A DNA stretch of 64,000 nt from Linnemannia hyalina (Eukaryota > Mortierellomycota > Mortierellomycetes > Mortierellales > Mortierellaceae), in contig JAHRHY010000004.1 in NCBI GenBank assembly GCA_019671135.1, positions 124,001 to 188,000 of the forward strand, in the 5' to 3' direction. Position 1 is the stretch's first letter. Each line of letters starts with the position of its first letter. The position numbers were made by a program, and so were the translations under genes. The notes under the pieces were generated by a model. The model was given only the letters and a program-made list of their open reading frames with translations, was not told the origin of the DNA and ran no database searches. Shown here one piece after another: positions 1 to 9,920 of the stretch.

Positions 1-345
1 CTACTCAGCCCCTGCAGTTTTCGAGAAGTTTCCTGATCAATCTCGCGAAACGTAAGTCAACATGCCCTCTCCTCCCTTCGGTCTCACCTCGCCCACCTTA
101 CAAGGCCCATCGACAATCTGGCCATTGAAGTCACGGAGAACCACCGCGACTGGTCTTACCAAGATGGACAGGGCAACATCAATGAGGGACTTCAAGGATA
201 CAACTCCATCAACGATCTCGCCAACCATGTCAACGAGATCTATGAAGAGCGGACCAGCTCTTTTATCGCCACCCTTAATGACTACCGAGGATATTGTTAC
301 AAAAAGATGTGGTGGCTAGGCAGTGGCGGCGATGCCTTAGGTTAG
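1..345 (+). CDS. 3' end of an unrecognised gene (partial, cut by window edge)
   Basis: Two exon pieces read as one frame: 1-51 and 105-345, separated by a 53-bp intron (GTAAGT at 52, ending CAAG at 104). The phase-2 codon closes as Thr across the junction. The last exon gives about 80 residues, rich in Asn, Glu and Tyr (for example WSYQDGQGNINEGLQGYNS), and ends KKMWWLGSGGDALG and TAG. I do not recognise a domain. The 5' part lies outside the window, so length and function cannot be judged. The split frame with a canonical intron and no internal stop argues that this is, or recently was, a coding gene rather than chance. It sits just upstream of a duplicated 61-bp segment and a DIRS fragment, so it may itself be truncated. 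Confidence 0.5.
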
Positions 346-410
346 CAGTCATATTCTTTAGTCGACATAGTATTAGTAGTGCGCCGAGCCCTCTTGTCTG
401 CTCTTTGTCC

Positions 411-570
411 TTTTACACATCACTTCTTGGACGAGAGCAGTATTGACAAGAGTTTCGCTGGCGCGCTGCAGGTAACAACCCCCTCTTTGATAATATGAAC
501 ACAAGGTCTTTTTACATATCACTTCTTGGACGAGAGCAGTATTGACAAGAGTTTCGCTGGCGCGCTGCAG
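411..570. repeat. Tandem direct repeat, 61 bp x2, period 99
   Basis: A 61-bp block (411-471) recurs almost unchanged at 510-570. Both copies begin TTTTACA and end GGCGCGCTGCAG, with one or two differences. The 38 bp between copies are unrelated in appearance. No ORF crosses the repeat. It lies between the partial gene at the window edge and a DIRS fragment, so it could be terminal-repeat debris of that element. Confidence 0.85.
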
Positions 571-612
571 TGTATCGTTTCGTGTGAATCTTTTAGGACG
601 CTATTATCACTT

Positions 613-630
613 CCCCCCCCCCCCCCCCCC
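613..630. repeat. Poly(C) tract, 18 bp
   Basis: An uninterrupted run of C follows TATCACTT. It marks the edge between the 61-bp repeat region and the DIRS gag/RT fragment and is prone to sequencing or assembly length error. Confidence 0.9.
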
Positions 631-659
631 GTACCAATTGAGGACTTAACAGCGGTCCT

Positions 660-1583
660 ACAACTCTGGCCGTAGACCCTCTCCCCTGAGTAACAATATC
701 TTGCCGATCTCAGTCACCGAGTCTCGGACATTCGCCTCAACACTCGACAGAAACCAGCTGAGACAGCTCCTCTCTACTCTCTCGATGGCATCAAAGAGAT
801 CAAGGAGAAACAAAAACTCCTCGAATCTCTCGTCGGCTCCGTCCAATAACGTGGCAAGGGATGCAACAGAGGAGGAGGACGCATTTTCAACAACGGCGCC
901 AACAACAACAACGCTGACAACAACAATGCCAACAACAACACCAATAACGGCAGTTCTTTTTCTCAGAACGGCCAAGGGGAACGTGGGTGATCCAGGGGAG
1001 GGAACCAACGCGGCCGAGGCGGATTCAACCAACAAAGGAACAACAACCGCCAACCACGACCCCAACAGCAGCAATAGCAGCATTCAGGTCAATAACAGCA
1101 GTAACAGCAACAACAGCAGCAACGGCAACAATAGCAGAAACAGACAACAAGCTAGTAAGAGATCGACCCCACCTTTACTCCAAGGCCTGGGAACTGCTTA
1201 CAGACGAACAATGGGTCCGCTCCGTGGTTACCGAGTGCTACAAAATCCTTTTTCTCTCTCGCCCTCCAATAGCCGTACCCTGTTCATTCACACCCAGAGT
1301 CGCCAAAGACGAGGCCACAGTGATCGAGAAGGAAGTCATGGCCCTGCGCCGCAAGAAGGCCATCGAAGAGGCATCATCTCCCGGTTTCACCAGTCGCCTC
1401 TTTACAATTCCCAAGTCGACAGGGGACCTCCGCCCAGTACTGAACCTGCGCCCATTGAACAGGTACGTACCAGCACGCTCTTTCAAGATGGAAACGATCA
1501 AATCGGTTTGCAATATGCTGCAAAAGAACGATTACCTGACCAGCGTCGATCTTGCCAATGCCTTTCTTCATATCCTGTGTAAT
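660..1583 (+). mobile_element. DIRS-type retroelement fragment: broken gag-like region plus N-terminal part of reverse transcriptase
   Basis: Around 690-848 a frame gives a short charged helical segment (SLDGIKEIKEKQKLLESLV) ending in TAA. Around 870-1080 an Asn/Gly/Arg-rich frame with RGG-like runs is broken by TGA and TAG. Both resemble gag remains. From 987 another frame runs open into a recognisable DIRS-family RT N-terminus: KEVMALRRKKAIEEASSPGF, then the fingers motif LRPVLNLRPLNRYVP, FKMETI and LTSVDLANAFLHI. Homology stops near 1583, before the palm YxDD motif, and is followed by unrelated sequence. The same motifs occur intact in the DIRS element at 45.9-49.0 kb (RPVLNLRRLNQYLP, LTSIDLRDAFLHV), but the two copies are clearly divergent. 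This copy cannot be functional: it lacks the catalytic palm, RNase H and recombinase. Confidence 0.8.
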
Positions 1584-1950
1584 ATGAACAGCTGGGAGAG
1601 TAAAATGGTGAGAAAGAAGCTGGGGGTCTTTATTGAGCCCTATGAGAATATATAATACTACTATCCTTAATAGAGAATGAGAAGTGAGTGAACAGACACT
1701 GAAATGGAACAGCTCTCCTCCCCCTGTGAGAACGAGGCACGAATTCGTGGACAAAGAAAAGCAATGTAGTGGATGGCAATGAAATGACTTTTTTTTTAAA
1801 TAAAAAAACCCCCCTTTTCTTTAGTTTTTCTTGCAACTGAAAGCATACAATATCAATCAGTAAACTGTTGGGAATAATGTAATCGTGTCTGGGGATCCCG
1901 AGAATGAAGAGCAGACACAAGCGTGATGCATCTTCGTGGAGCTATTCGCC

Positions 1951-1951
<1 letters not shown>

Positions 1952-1990
<39 letters not shown>
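1952..1990. repeat. Poly(A) tract, 39 bp
   Basis: An uninterrupted A run in non-genic DNA about 370 bp beyond the truncated RT frame. It may be a retroposition tail or microsatellite growth; nothing upstream identifies a retroposed RNA. Confidence 0.9.
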
Positions 1991-1991
<1 letters not shown>

Positions 1992-2385
1992 AACCGCTGC
2001 TGGCTGTCGTTCTCTCTCACCTCAATCCTGCTGTGAAGGTAGCAAAAGAGCACTGGACTAGTATCACTATACCCCTAGAAGCCTCCCACAAAAAATTCAA
2101 GCTGATTGGACATGACAAAGACCTCGAACGATCAAACGATTGTTTTTCCAGTGCCCTAGCTAATTACAAGCAGATATTAATCATCTCTTTTTCGGGTCCC
2201 AAGTAAACTTTTTTTCTACTAATCAACTGGTGCTGGGAAAGTGCCAGATCATTTCCTCGCGTCAATCTACCATCTATGCAAGCTGGAACCCCGAACAGAC
2301 AAGGGTTTTTTTTTTTTTTTTTTTGGGTTTTCTCATATGGAAAGAGCAAATCCTCCAATATGGCAATGGCGACAAGCCCAATAAG

Positions 2386-2432
2386 GCAAAGCAAGGCAAA
2401 AGAAGGCAAAGGAAAGCAAAGCAAGGCAAAGC
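2386..2432. repeat. GGCAAA-rich degenerate tandem repeat
   Basis: Repeats of AAGGCAAA and AAAGCAAA units over about 47 bp. Simple-sequence DNA with no gene. Confidence 0.75.
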
Positions 2433-3480
2433 GTGATCGATCATGCATGCTAAGGGATTACTTGCAGTGTTACACAAGAATCGACCGATCACTCACGGAA
2501 CGTGGCAGTATGTATTCATGCCTTTAGGTTGGGAGGCAACAACACTTCCCAATTTCTGTTTTACCATTGTCCCTTTGCTTTGTCATTTGTCATTTACTGT
2601 TTGCTGCTTTTCCAATTGTCATTTCTCCATTTTATGCTTTGTCAACAGGGATAACTGTGCGCCTCCTATGTCATTCCTTGAATTCTACTGTTAAGGGGAT
2701 TGATCCCAGTCCCGAATGACTTGGTATATTGTTTTGACGGAGTACAGCGGAGATAGAAGGACAACATATTCTGCATGTGCTTACAGCAGAAAAAAGGAGA
2801 AAAAAGAAAAAATGCTGTATTGACTCACAGCGGGAAGAAGGAAAAAATATGCTGCATAGGCTTAAATGATATTAGTAGCACAGGTGGGGGATAGGAGATG
2901 AAGAAAGTAATGATGCAAACTTTCAGCGCGGACCTTCTCGACTTGACAATTTGGCAATGTACCCACCTATTTTTGGGCTATTTGTACCTCAGTGCGAAGG
3001 CTACACCATCTCTCGTATTGTTACCACCAGCAAATCGATGATGTCTTCTGCTGGCATTGGTCGCACAGAGAAGATTTCAAGGGAACTGACGAAAAAATCG
3101 AGGGTACTTTTCTGGAATGCAGTGCTTTTTCTCCACCTTTCACCCATCCGTCGATTGTTAGCTCATTCTTTTTGGGCGTCATATCGTTCTTTCACTCGAA
3201 TCAATTGACCATTGGGCTAAACCTGCTGCACACAACTATTTTGCAAGCTCTCAACGAGCATGCAAAAAAGCAGTAACAACAAAATTAACAGAGTGACAAT
3301 TAAAAAACTTGTGCCTTTTTTGTTTTTCATTTTTTTTCAACTTTTCCTTACTTCTTCTCCTTCACCTTTAACTCTACTCCTATCCAGCTTTTGTTTTTTC
3401 AGTGGTGTAAAATGCAGTAATGTCAAGGTCGAACGACAACCACGTCAGCATGAATATATCCGTAGCCTCCTCTGGCAGTC

Positions 3481-5187
3481 ATGACGACGACAGAGGACAA
3501 TAGTCAGACCGCAACCTCCACCCCGATCGAGGCAATTCGACCCACCAGTTCTGAGAACAAGCAGGAGCCAGCCACAACAGCGCTACTGTCGTATCAGCGG
3601 TAGCAGCAGTCACTGCGCATTGTTCCGGAAATTTTCAACCCTGAAAAAAGAACGAACGTACAAAAGAAGGTTTTCAATGTTCTGCCGTCTTGTGCGTGCT
3701 CGAGGCGAGGCAATGGGTTGCTCACCAATATTTTTCGCTTTTATATACAATAAAATAGTACAAGGCCACGATGAGTGCCTTCACAGCCCCGGGTGACTAC
3801 TTCGCCATCTAGAGCGTCTCTGTCCCTGCTTCTAATCGGATTGGGAAGTGGACGAAACTGAAACTAGTTTTTACAAGAGTGAGTGTTTTTTGTTTGTTTG
3901 TTCCCCTCACCAAAAAAGAATAAAATAAACTGAGCAAAAAAATAATTCAGACCTAACCAATTTTTTTTCTTTTGCATTTTCTACCATTAAGAGCCACGGC
4001 GGCCGTATGGAGGTATCGGGCTTGTGGGAGGAATTAAAAGAAGACCAGGATGAGCAACAAGAACAACAAAGTAGGTAACAGAGGATGCTAAAAAAAATTA
4101 TGAGTTAACGTGTGTGACGGGAAGGGAGGCTTTTGAAGGACTAATAATCGTATATCAAATATTTTGTTCTCTTACTCCTCCCAAAAAACACTCGGACAGT
4201 TCGCTTTCGATTAGACACAAAGATTCACATCAATTTGCGTTTCGAGTTTGTGGACCGGCTCAAGGGAGCCGACAATACCAGCAGCAGCCATAACATTATC
4301 GAAACGATCGATGACAATGCTCCAAAACCAGGCATGGCTTTTTATTCGGGATGAGACGTTGCGATCGCGAAGAGGAAGAGCAAGAGCAGCAGCAAGAACA
4401 AGAGCAAGAACAAGAGCAAGACGACCCCTCGATTCTCGCACTGCCCGTCACTCACATAGTCGACATGCCACTAACGCTCGTCCCGCCTTCTTACTGGGAG
4501 GACATTCAAAAGTTTCATATCTTGGCGACTGCGGTTTCTCAGGATGAAAAGACCGTGGTGAAAGTTTCTAGAAAGGACCGTGGGGTGAAGTTCTTTTTGG
4601 ATCTATGGGATTTGAAAGGCTACCACTACTTCTCCGACAGCCAGAAGAAGAAAGATCTGATCAAGTCAAGACGACCAGTGGCATGGATAGCATGCACGAT
4701 CGATGGAGTAGAAAGTCTCGACATGTCGTTCCTCGATGTCGCCTTGTCGAGCAATGGAGAGCTTGTGACTGTGTTTGATAAACCTCGCGGCACAAGTTCG
4801 TAGAGACGCATCAAGGGTGAGGAGTTTCCACTGAGAGTACTTCAACGCAAGACAATAACACCCACCGCAACAGGAGCAGCAGCAGCAGCAGCAGCAGAAG
4901 TTACGACGGTCAAGAAACAGGTGTCTGAAAAGGAAACGTCGGCAGTCAGTGGTGGTGATAATTATGCTGTCCCTCAGAGCAAAGGATTCAAGGAAGTTCA
5001 ATACGACAAGGTATCGCCACTCTTTAATTTTGCCGGCTTTGAAAAGTTTCAACACCGTTCGGAGCAATGCAGCTGTGACAACAGGCAGTCAACAAATCCG
5101 AAAGAGTTTGTCCTAGTCACTTGCAGCGGTCGCTGCTTGGAGGTGTATGAGGCTCGAACAGGACTTGAGCTGCTCTACAGTCCTTAG
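3481..5187 (+). pseudogene. Broken WD-repeat-like gene
   Basis: ATG at 3481 opens a 40-codon exon stopped by TAG at 3601. The frame then reads on sensibly (SLRIVPEIFNPEKR, VQKKVFNVL). A second piece from 3771 (MSAFTAPGDYFAI, TAG, then SVSVPASNRIGKWTKLKL) ends at a GTGAGT donor. A short exon near 3994-4069 (SHGGRMEVSGLWEELKED) and one from about 4201 (RFRLDTKIHINLRFEFVDRL) follow in compatible phase, then TGA. The frame at 4420-4803 gives FHILATAVSQDEKTVV and KFFLDLWDLKGY, and 4921-5187 gives LVTCSGRCLEVYEARTGLEL. These resemble beta-propeller blades of fungal WD40-like proteins. At least three in-frame stops and frame changes make it non-functional. The family name is inferred from blade-like motifs only. 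Confidence 0.6.
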
Positions 5188-5362
5188 AAAAACTTATTCA
5201 ATGAATTGCAGTTTTTGACATTCAACTTTTCTCATTCTCATCCTAACCCTTTACTCTCAAGACTCACTCTATTGTTACACTCTCTCTTCTTCATTGTTCA
5301 CGTGAAATCTCAACCAAAGTACTTTGTAGAATCGTCATCGACATCGCTTTAAAATAAATAAT

Positions 5363-5391
5363 TTCATTGAATCAGTTTTTCTAATTGACCG
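5363..5391 (+). repeat. Left terminal inverted repeat of the Tc1/mariner copy
   Basis: Pairs with 6567-6593. It begins TTCATTGAATCAGTTTTTC and lies just outside the transposase stop codon at 5425-5427. Confidence 0.75.
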
Positions 5392-5424
5392 AATCTGTTA
5401 CATGCCCTTCATCTGCCGCGGTCA

Positions 5425-6440
5425 TCAATACTTGGTGTTGCGTCCTTTGTTCTGAATCACCATCTCCAGGCGGTCGGGCATGCTCTCGTACAGTTTGTGA
5501 AGATACTCCGGCGGAATCTCCCTTCAGATCGCCTCCACACGTTTCCACAGTCTGTCCTGGTCCTCAGCCGCCTCTGGCTGCCGATTCAGCTCCTTTTGAT
5601 GTACGACCAAACGTTCTCGATGAAGTTGAGGTCGGGCGAATTAGGTGGCCACTCAAGAACCTTCATCCTGGCCTCACAAAAAAGTGTACGGACTTGAGTG
5701 CAGTGTGTACGCGGGCAATGTCCTGTTGGAATATGAATTTCTTTTTGTGCATGCCTAGCCAATCGCGGGACTGACGAACACACCTTTGGAGAACATCGAG
5801 ATAGGCATCCAAATCCATACTGCCCTCGACCCAACAGAGATCTCCGACGCCAGAATATCCAATGCAACCCCAGACCATTACTTTCCCTCCACCACCTTGC
5901 TGTTTCGGCCAAACTTGGTGAGGCAGGTATTGTTGTTGTTGGCGTCTGTGGTAGTAGTACTTCTTGTCGAAGGACCCAATGCGGCTGAAGATGCACTCAT
6001 CAGAGAACATCACGTTCTTCCAGTCCTCGGCCTTCCAGTGATGGTGTTCTTCTGCGAATCTGAGCCTTTTGTGATCTGTTCCCGTGTGAGATTCGGCTTG
6101 TCTGGTGCTGAGTAGGCCCTGATTCCTTCCTGACGTAGATTCTTCTGTACAGCGGTGAGGTGGACATGCTCTCCCTCGGTTGATCCAACAAATTGTTGTC
6201 CATCCTTTAGCGATTTTAAATTGCCTTGAATGAGATGGCGCGCGAGATTCGTCCCTGTCGTTGTTGAGATCTTCCTAGGTCTTCCAGGATGAGGATCAGG
6301 GATGTTTTCCTTTTCCTCATTCCTGATCCTGATCGCTGATGAGACAGAGATCCGAAGGTTGATGCAACTGCCCTGGTCGATTTTCCTTGTCAAAGCTGTT
6401 CTACGGCAGTCTCTTTAATGGATCGTGTAAGAGGCTTCAT
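5425..6440 (-). pseudogene. Tc1/mariner transposase, frameshifted
   Basis: DDE-superfamily DNA transposase, here dead. Reading leftward from an ATG at 6440: MKPLTRSIKETAVEQL, a stop, then an HTH-like region (KSTRAVASTFG) and a GRPRKI linker as in Tc1 proteins. The catalytic core is spread over frames: FSDECIF (first Asp), WGCIG, FQQDIARVHTA (second Asp, where families usually have QDNAP), and WPPNSPDLNFIENVW (third acidic residue, 34 residues on). The C-terminus ends YESMPDRLEMVI, QNKGRNTKY and TGA at 5425, the usual Tc1 ending. About 340 codons in all, so full length. At least three breaks occur: a stop near codon 17, a frame change near 6010, and another near 5665. It cannot produce an active protein. 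Confidence 0.9.
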
Positions 6441-6566
6441 GTTGATTGTTCGTTGAGCTGGGAATCGTTCGAAAGGTGAAGAAGGAGGAGCTGAAGGTGT
6501 GTGAAGGGTGAATCAGAGTGATCACAAAGCAAAAGCGCGGCAATAAAGAGTGAATGGATCTATGAT

Positions 6567-6593
6567 GGTGAATTAGAAAAATTGATCCAATAG
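6567..6593 (-). repeat. Right terminal inverted repeat of the Tc1/mariner copy
   Basis: The reverse complement matches the left end at 5363-5391 with about four to five mismatches. It lies about 130 bp upstream of the transposase ATG. Confidence 0.75.
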
Positions 6594-6754
6594 ACGTCAC
6601 GATCTAGAAAGATATAAGCAACGGCCTACGTTATTTATATTCTGAATTCGTATACGCATTACGATTAGGAAGGGGAAAGGTAGATTCCCGGCGCGTTTGG
6701 AGATTGTTGGTTGAGATGGACACAAGAAAAGTTGATGCATGTTGAAACCTGTGA

Positions 6755-6776
6755 TTCATTGAATCAATTTTTCTAA
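6755..6776 (+). repeat. Orphan copy of the Tc1/mariner terminal repeat
   Basis: TTCATTGAATCAATTTTTCTAA repeats the left-end sequence of 5363-5391 in the same orientation with one mismatch in 22. It directly abuts the start of the duplicated segment at 6784. It may be a solo end of a second, mostly deleted element. Confidence 0.7.
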
Positions 6777-7209
6777 ACACTATACCAAGGGAGCAGTGAA
6801 ATAAAATAAGGCGACGATAAAGGCAACAACCGCGAAGAAATGCGAACATACCGTGAAAATGCAGAACGCAGAAACGATCAAAAACGGAGCACCAAACATT
6901 AGGATCAGGGCATCATGGAAATGAAGATGCGCAAAACAAGAAGGCGCAGAGATGATGCAGAACAAAAAAGAAAGGGGAAATGATCAAGGGCCGAAAAGAC
7001 CAAGGCATGGTGAAAAAGAGGGAAAGACGAGAGGGCAGAGATGGCCAAAGACGCTGAAAAAGTGCAAACTGATCAAAGGACGCCGGAAAAAGGAAAGGGC
7101 GAGGAATCAAAGGAAAGAAGGGAAGAGGCGATGTCCAAGTGGTTGAGAAAAAGAGGAAGGGTAGATATGGTCAGGGCATGCTGGAATAAAGGAGGGGGCG
7201 GGGCCTGTA

Positions 7210-7240
7210 TTCGACACAATAATGTGTCGAAAAATTGTAA
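7210..7240 (+). repeat. piggyBac left terminal inverted repeat
   Basis: Contains its own palindrome, GACACAATAATGTGTC, and pairs with 9454-9486. Preceded by TGTA where TTAA would be expected. Confidence 0.8.
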
Positions 7241-7444
7241 TTTTTCAATTTACGCAGGTTTTCTCGACGACGGGCTAGGAGACCCCCCTTGACCTTGTTA
7301 ATAAAAAAGAATCGGAACACAACAATACGCGGAACGAACTCGTTTGGGTCATTATAATCATCGTCGTCAATTCTGAATCCATTCATTTCCCTCTTCATCC
7401 CATTCCATTCTCTTGACCCCCATCCTACTTCGCCCAATCCTTCA

Positions 7445-9272
7445 ATGAGCGTCCCTTCCACCAACAACTTTGACGACGACGACGACGACAGACCTTTTAC
7501 TATCACTCGCACAACAGCCGATACGGATAACAACGACAACAACAGTAAAAACGAGGAGGAAGAACAAAGAGTAACCACATCCGCCCCTGTCACTCATCGA
7601 TCAAGAAAGCAAGGGCCCAAACTGAAATTACCTCCCGCAGCCGACTTTGAGGAGCATGCTATGCCTCACTCCAGGAAGCCGCACACAGCACAAGCAACAA
7701 TCCCACCGCATCCTCAATTCGGCGAACCTCTACAACCCTATTATCTTTTCTCTCTCTTCTTCTCGGACTCGGCTTTGAGGATATTGCCGTCAACACCAAT
7801 GCCTATGCAACAAAAAAGGATGCAGGGAAATCGGGATCCTGCGTCTGGACCCCAGTAACAAAGCACGAGCTCCGTATCTTTCTCGACATCATCATCTACA
7901 TGGGTGTGTTCGGCAAAAACATCACTCATGACTACTGGTCAGCTTCCGAAAAGTACCCCCAACACTCCATCAGCAAGTACATGAGTCTCTACCGTTTCCA
8001 GCAGATCAAACGATATCTCCATGTGTCACCCCTCAACGATGACCATGTTGACTAGCACACCAAATTGCGTTCCCTCTCCTCCGAGCTGCAGCAAGATTTT
8101 ACCAGCCTTTTTCTTCCCTCCACCAATGTCTCTGTTGATGAGATGATTGTTCGATTCTCTGGACGAAGCAAGCACACCGTCAAGATGAAGTGTAAGCCAA
8201 CCCCCGAAGGATACAAGATCTTCGCCCTTTGTCAAGCCGGCTACACCTATTCTTTTCTCTCCTACTCCCCTTCGACTCTATCATCGGTGTGACTAAGCTT
8301 CCTGACATGAGCATCACTTCCTCTGCCGTCGCCCACCTTGCTAAAACTCTCCCCCATTCCAAATACCGATTCAACATATACATGGATAACTATTTCTCCA
8401 ACGTCGATCTCTTCAAGTATCTTCGCTCCCTCCAGATTTGCGCTTGTGGTACCGCCCGTGTCAGTTCAAAAAACTTTCCCAAGGCCCCAAAGGTTGACAA
8501 GACTGACGATCACGAATGGAACACCCTTTCCGGTGTCATTGTCGATAATGCCGTCCTTGCCGCCGTTTGGATCGACAATGCCCCAGTCAACTTGCTCACT
8601 ACTTTCTACACTATCACAGGCGACTGCCGTGTCCCACGCACTCGATGGCGCCCCCGTATCACCAGCAGCAATGGGAAAGCCATCCGAGAGTACTTCCAAG
8701 ACGCACCCTCAGCAGCCGTCGTCATTCCCAAGATCATCGACGACTACAACAACCACATGAATGGCGTCGACATCAGTGACCAGTACCGATCATACTACTG
8801 CACCCAATTGCCAGTGTGCAGAACATGGATGCCACTCTTTTTCTGGATCTTGGATACCACGATTATCAATGCCTACCTAATCCACCAAACACAAGGAGGA
8901 ACGCTCTCACACAAGGAGTTTCGAATCGAAGTAGCATGGGCACTCATTCACGAGGGCACCAAAGGCGCTTCATCCCAGCAAAAACGAACTCTTCAGCACC
9001 ACGAGGATCCCGCCAAAAAAAAAAAAAAAAAGGAATACAACAGTCCATATGTCACTGCAAAAACCGAGTTGCCCTCATGCCGCCTTCAGCCAGGTCCCCA
9101 CGTTCCCATGAAGATTGAAGGACGACCAAACTGCTTTCTCTGTCGATACAATGCGGTCCCGGGCGGAGAGGATGTCAGAGCAACGACTAGTTGGAAATGT
9201 AAAACTTGTGACATCCCATTGTGCCTGACTAGTACACGCAATTGCTTCGAAATTTTTCATGAACTTCCATAG
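7445..9272 (+). pseudogene. piggyBac transposase, frameshifted
   Basis: DDD/E transposase of the piggyBac family. The start at 7445 gives an acidic N-terminus with a Asp run (FDDDDDDRPFTITR), usual for the family. The body continues in another frame from about 7862 (HELRIFLDIIIYMGVFGKN, SLYRFQQIKRYLHV), has TAG at about 8053, then SVDEMIVRFSGRSKHTVKMK (first catalytic Asp) and GYKIFALCQAGYTY. A second frame change near 8265 leads to DSIIGVTKLPDM, FNIYMDNYFSN (second Asp) and NGVDISDQYRSYY (third Asp). The C-terminus has a Cys-rich module (CFLCRY, WKCKTCDIPLC, NCFEIFHE). About 610 codons in total, which is full length. Two frameshifts and one stop inactivate it. Confidence 0.9.
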
Positions 9273-9384
9273 CTTCCCTCTCTTTTTCCCTTTAAGAGAC
9301 CCCCCCACCATAAAAAAACGCAAGATACAATTGAACATGAAGAGATAATAAAAAAAAGAACTGAGGCCCCAGGGCTTGTGTGTG

Positions 9385-9456
9385 AAGAATGGGACTCGAA
9401 CTAAGTAACCCTCTTTTTTTGTTAGTTATCGTCTGGGAGTGCATGAGCCCAGCACA
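9385..9456 (-). other. tRNA-Met-like remnant inside the piggyBac 3' region
   Basis: On the minus strand, GTGCTGGGCTCATGCACTCC resembles a Met-type anticodon arm (CTGGG/CCCAG stem, CAT in the loop). It is followed 30 bp later by a box-B-like AGTTCGAGTCCC. The D-arm and acceptor halves are missing and the loop is oversized. It could be a piece of a tRNA-derived SINE or chance similarity. Confidence 0.25.
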
Positions 9457-9486
9457 CAATTTTTTTTGACACAACATTGTGTTGAA
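9454..9486 (-). repeat. piggyBac right terminal inverted repeat with TTAA flank
   Basis: Reverse complement begins TTCAACACAATGTTGTGTC and matches the left end at 7210. The adjacent TTAA at 9487-9490 is the typical piggyBac target site. Confidence 0.8.
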
Positions 9487-9762
9487 TTAAAGTACAGGGG
9501 AAGGGATAGTGCCTGAGCGGGGACAAGCATCCACCTCGTCAAGTAAAAAAGAAATGGAAGTGAACCCTCTAGTATGATTCATAACACTAGGGACGAAAAG
9601 GAAAGGCTAGAGACGGATGGTGTTTACTGCACAGAGGGCTAGGGTATTTATATGGGTAGTTTGCTAGAGGTAAGGGATGGAGAGTAAAGAATGGTGACAG
9701 AAAGGAATAAGGAATAGGGAATAAAGGACTGAGGAATGCAGACTGTGATAATGTAGCATGCA

Positions 9763-9774
9763 CATATAAATACC
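9763..9774 (+). promoter_or_regulatory. TATA box of the secreted-protein copy A
   Basis: ATATAAATACCCC about 155 bp upstream of the ATG at 9921. The corresponding place in copy B reads AAATAAATACCCC, so the box is conserved in both copies with one substitution. Confidence 0.55.
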
Positions 9775-9920
9775 CCGGCTCACCTGTACAATAAGCATCA
9801 TCACTGACTTTGTCTCATGCTGTTGCAAGTATCATCCATTTCTTCCTTCTTTCTTACTTCTTCATCATACAACCGTTTAGCCTTCATACGCATATCCCGC
9901 ACCAACCACCACCATCACGC

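Larger units (their letters stand above)
1584..3480. other. Non-genic stretch with low-complexity tracts
   Basis: No supportable gene. It contains a 39-bp poly(A), a 20-bp poly(T) near 2306-2325, a GGCAAA-rich stretch and AT-rich sequence. A frame at about 2960-3275 stays open for roughly 100 codons and looks weakly protein-like, but it has no start context, motif or splice support, so I leave it uncalled. Confidence 0.6.
5363..6593 (-). mobile_element. Tc1/mariner element with inverted terminal repeats
   Basis: A decayed transposase gene on the minus strand is bracketed by an inverted repeat. The left end near 5366-5391 (core AATCAGTTTTTCTAATTGACC) matches the reverse complement of 6567-6593 (core GGTGAATTAGAAAAATTGAT) with a few mismatches over about 25 bp. 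Total length about 1.2 kb fits a Tc1 element. TA target dinucleotides are plausible on both sides, but the exact ends are not certain. A third copy of the end sequence lies outside the element at 6755-6776. Confidence 0.8.
7210..9486 (+). mobile_element. piggyBac-type DNA transposon (dead)
   Basis: Both ends read as an inverted repeat beginning TTC[G/A]ACACAAT. Left 7210-7240 contains GACACAATAATGTGTC; right 9454-9486, reverse-complemented, begins TTCAACACAATGTTGTGTC. The right flank is TTAA (9487-9490), the family's target site; the left flank is TGTA (7206-7209), consistent with one mutated target-site copy. The interior holds a piggyBac transposase with three breaks. The paralogous segment at 20.0-21.1 kb lacks the element at the corresponding place. 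Confidence 0.85.

Noticed and set aside
701..1582. 293-codon Thr/Ser/Asn-rich frame on the plus strand
   Set aside because: It is an out-of-frame reading of the gag-like and RT coding. The RT motifs are in another frame.
2951..3276. Two overlapping frames of 85-95 codons
   Set aside because: Weakly protein-like, but no conserved motif, splice partner or promoter signal. Could be eroded coding, not enough to call.
6952..7292. Lys/Arg-rich frames in the purine-rich segment, also near 19,536 and 20,303
   Set aside because: They come from purine-rich DNA, differ between duplication copies by frame-disrupting changes and contain no motif.
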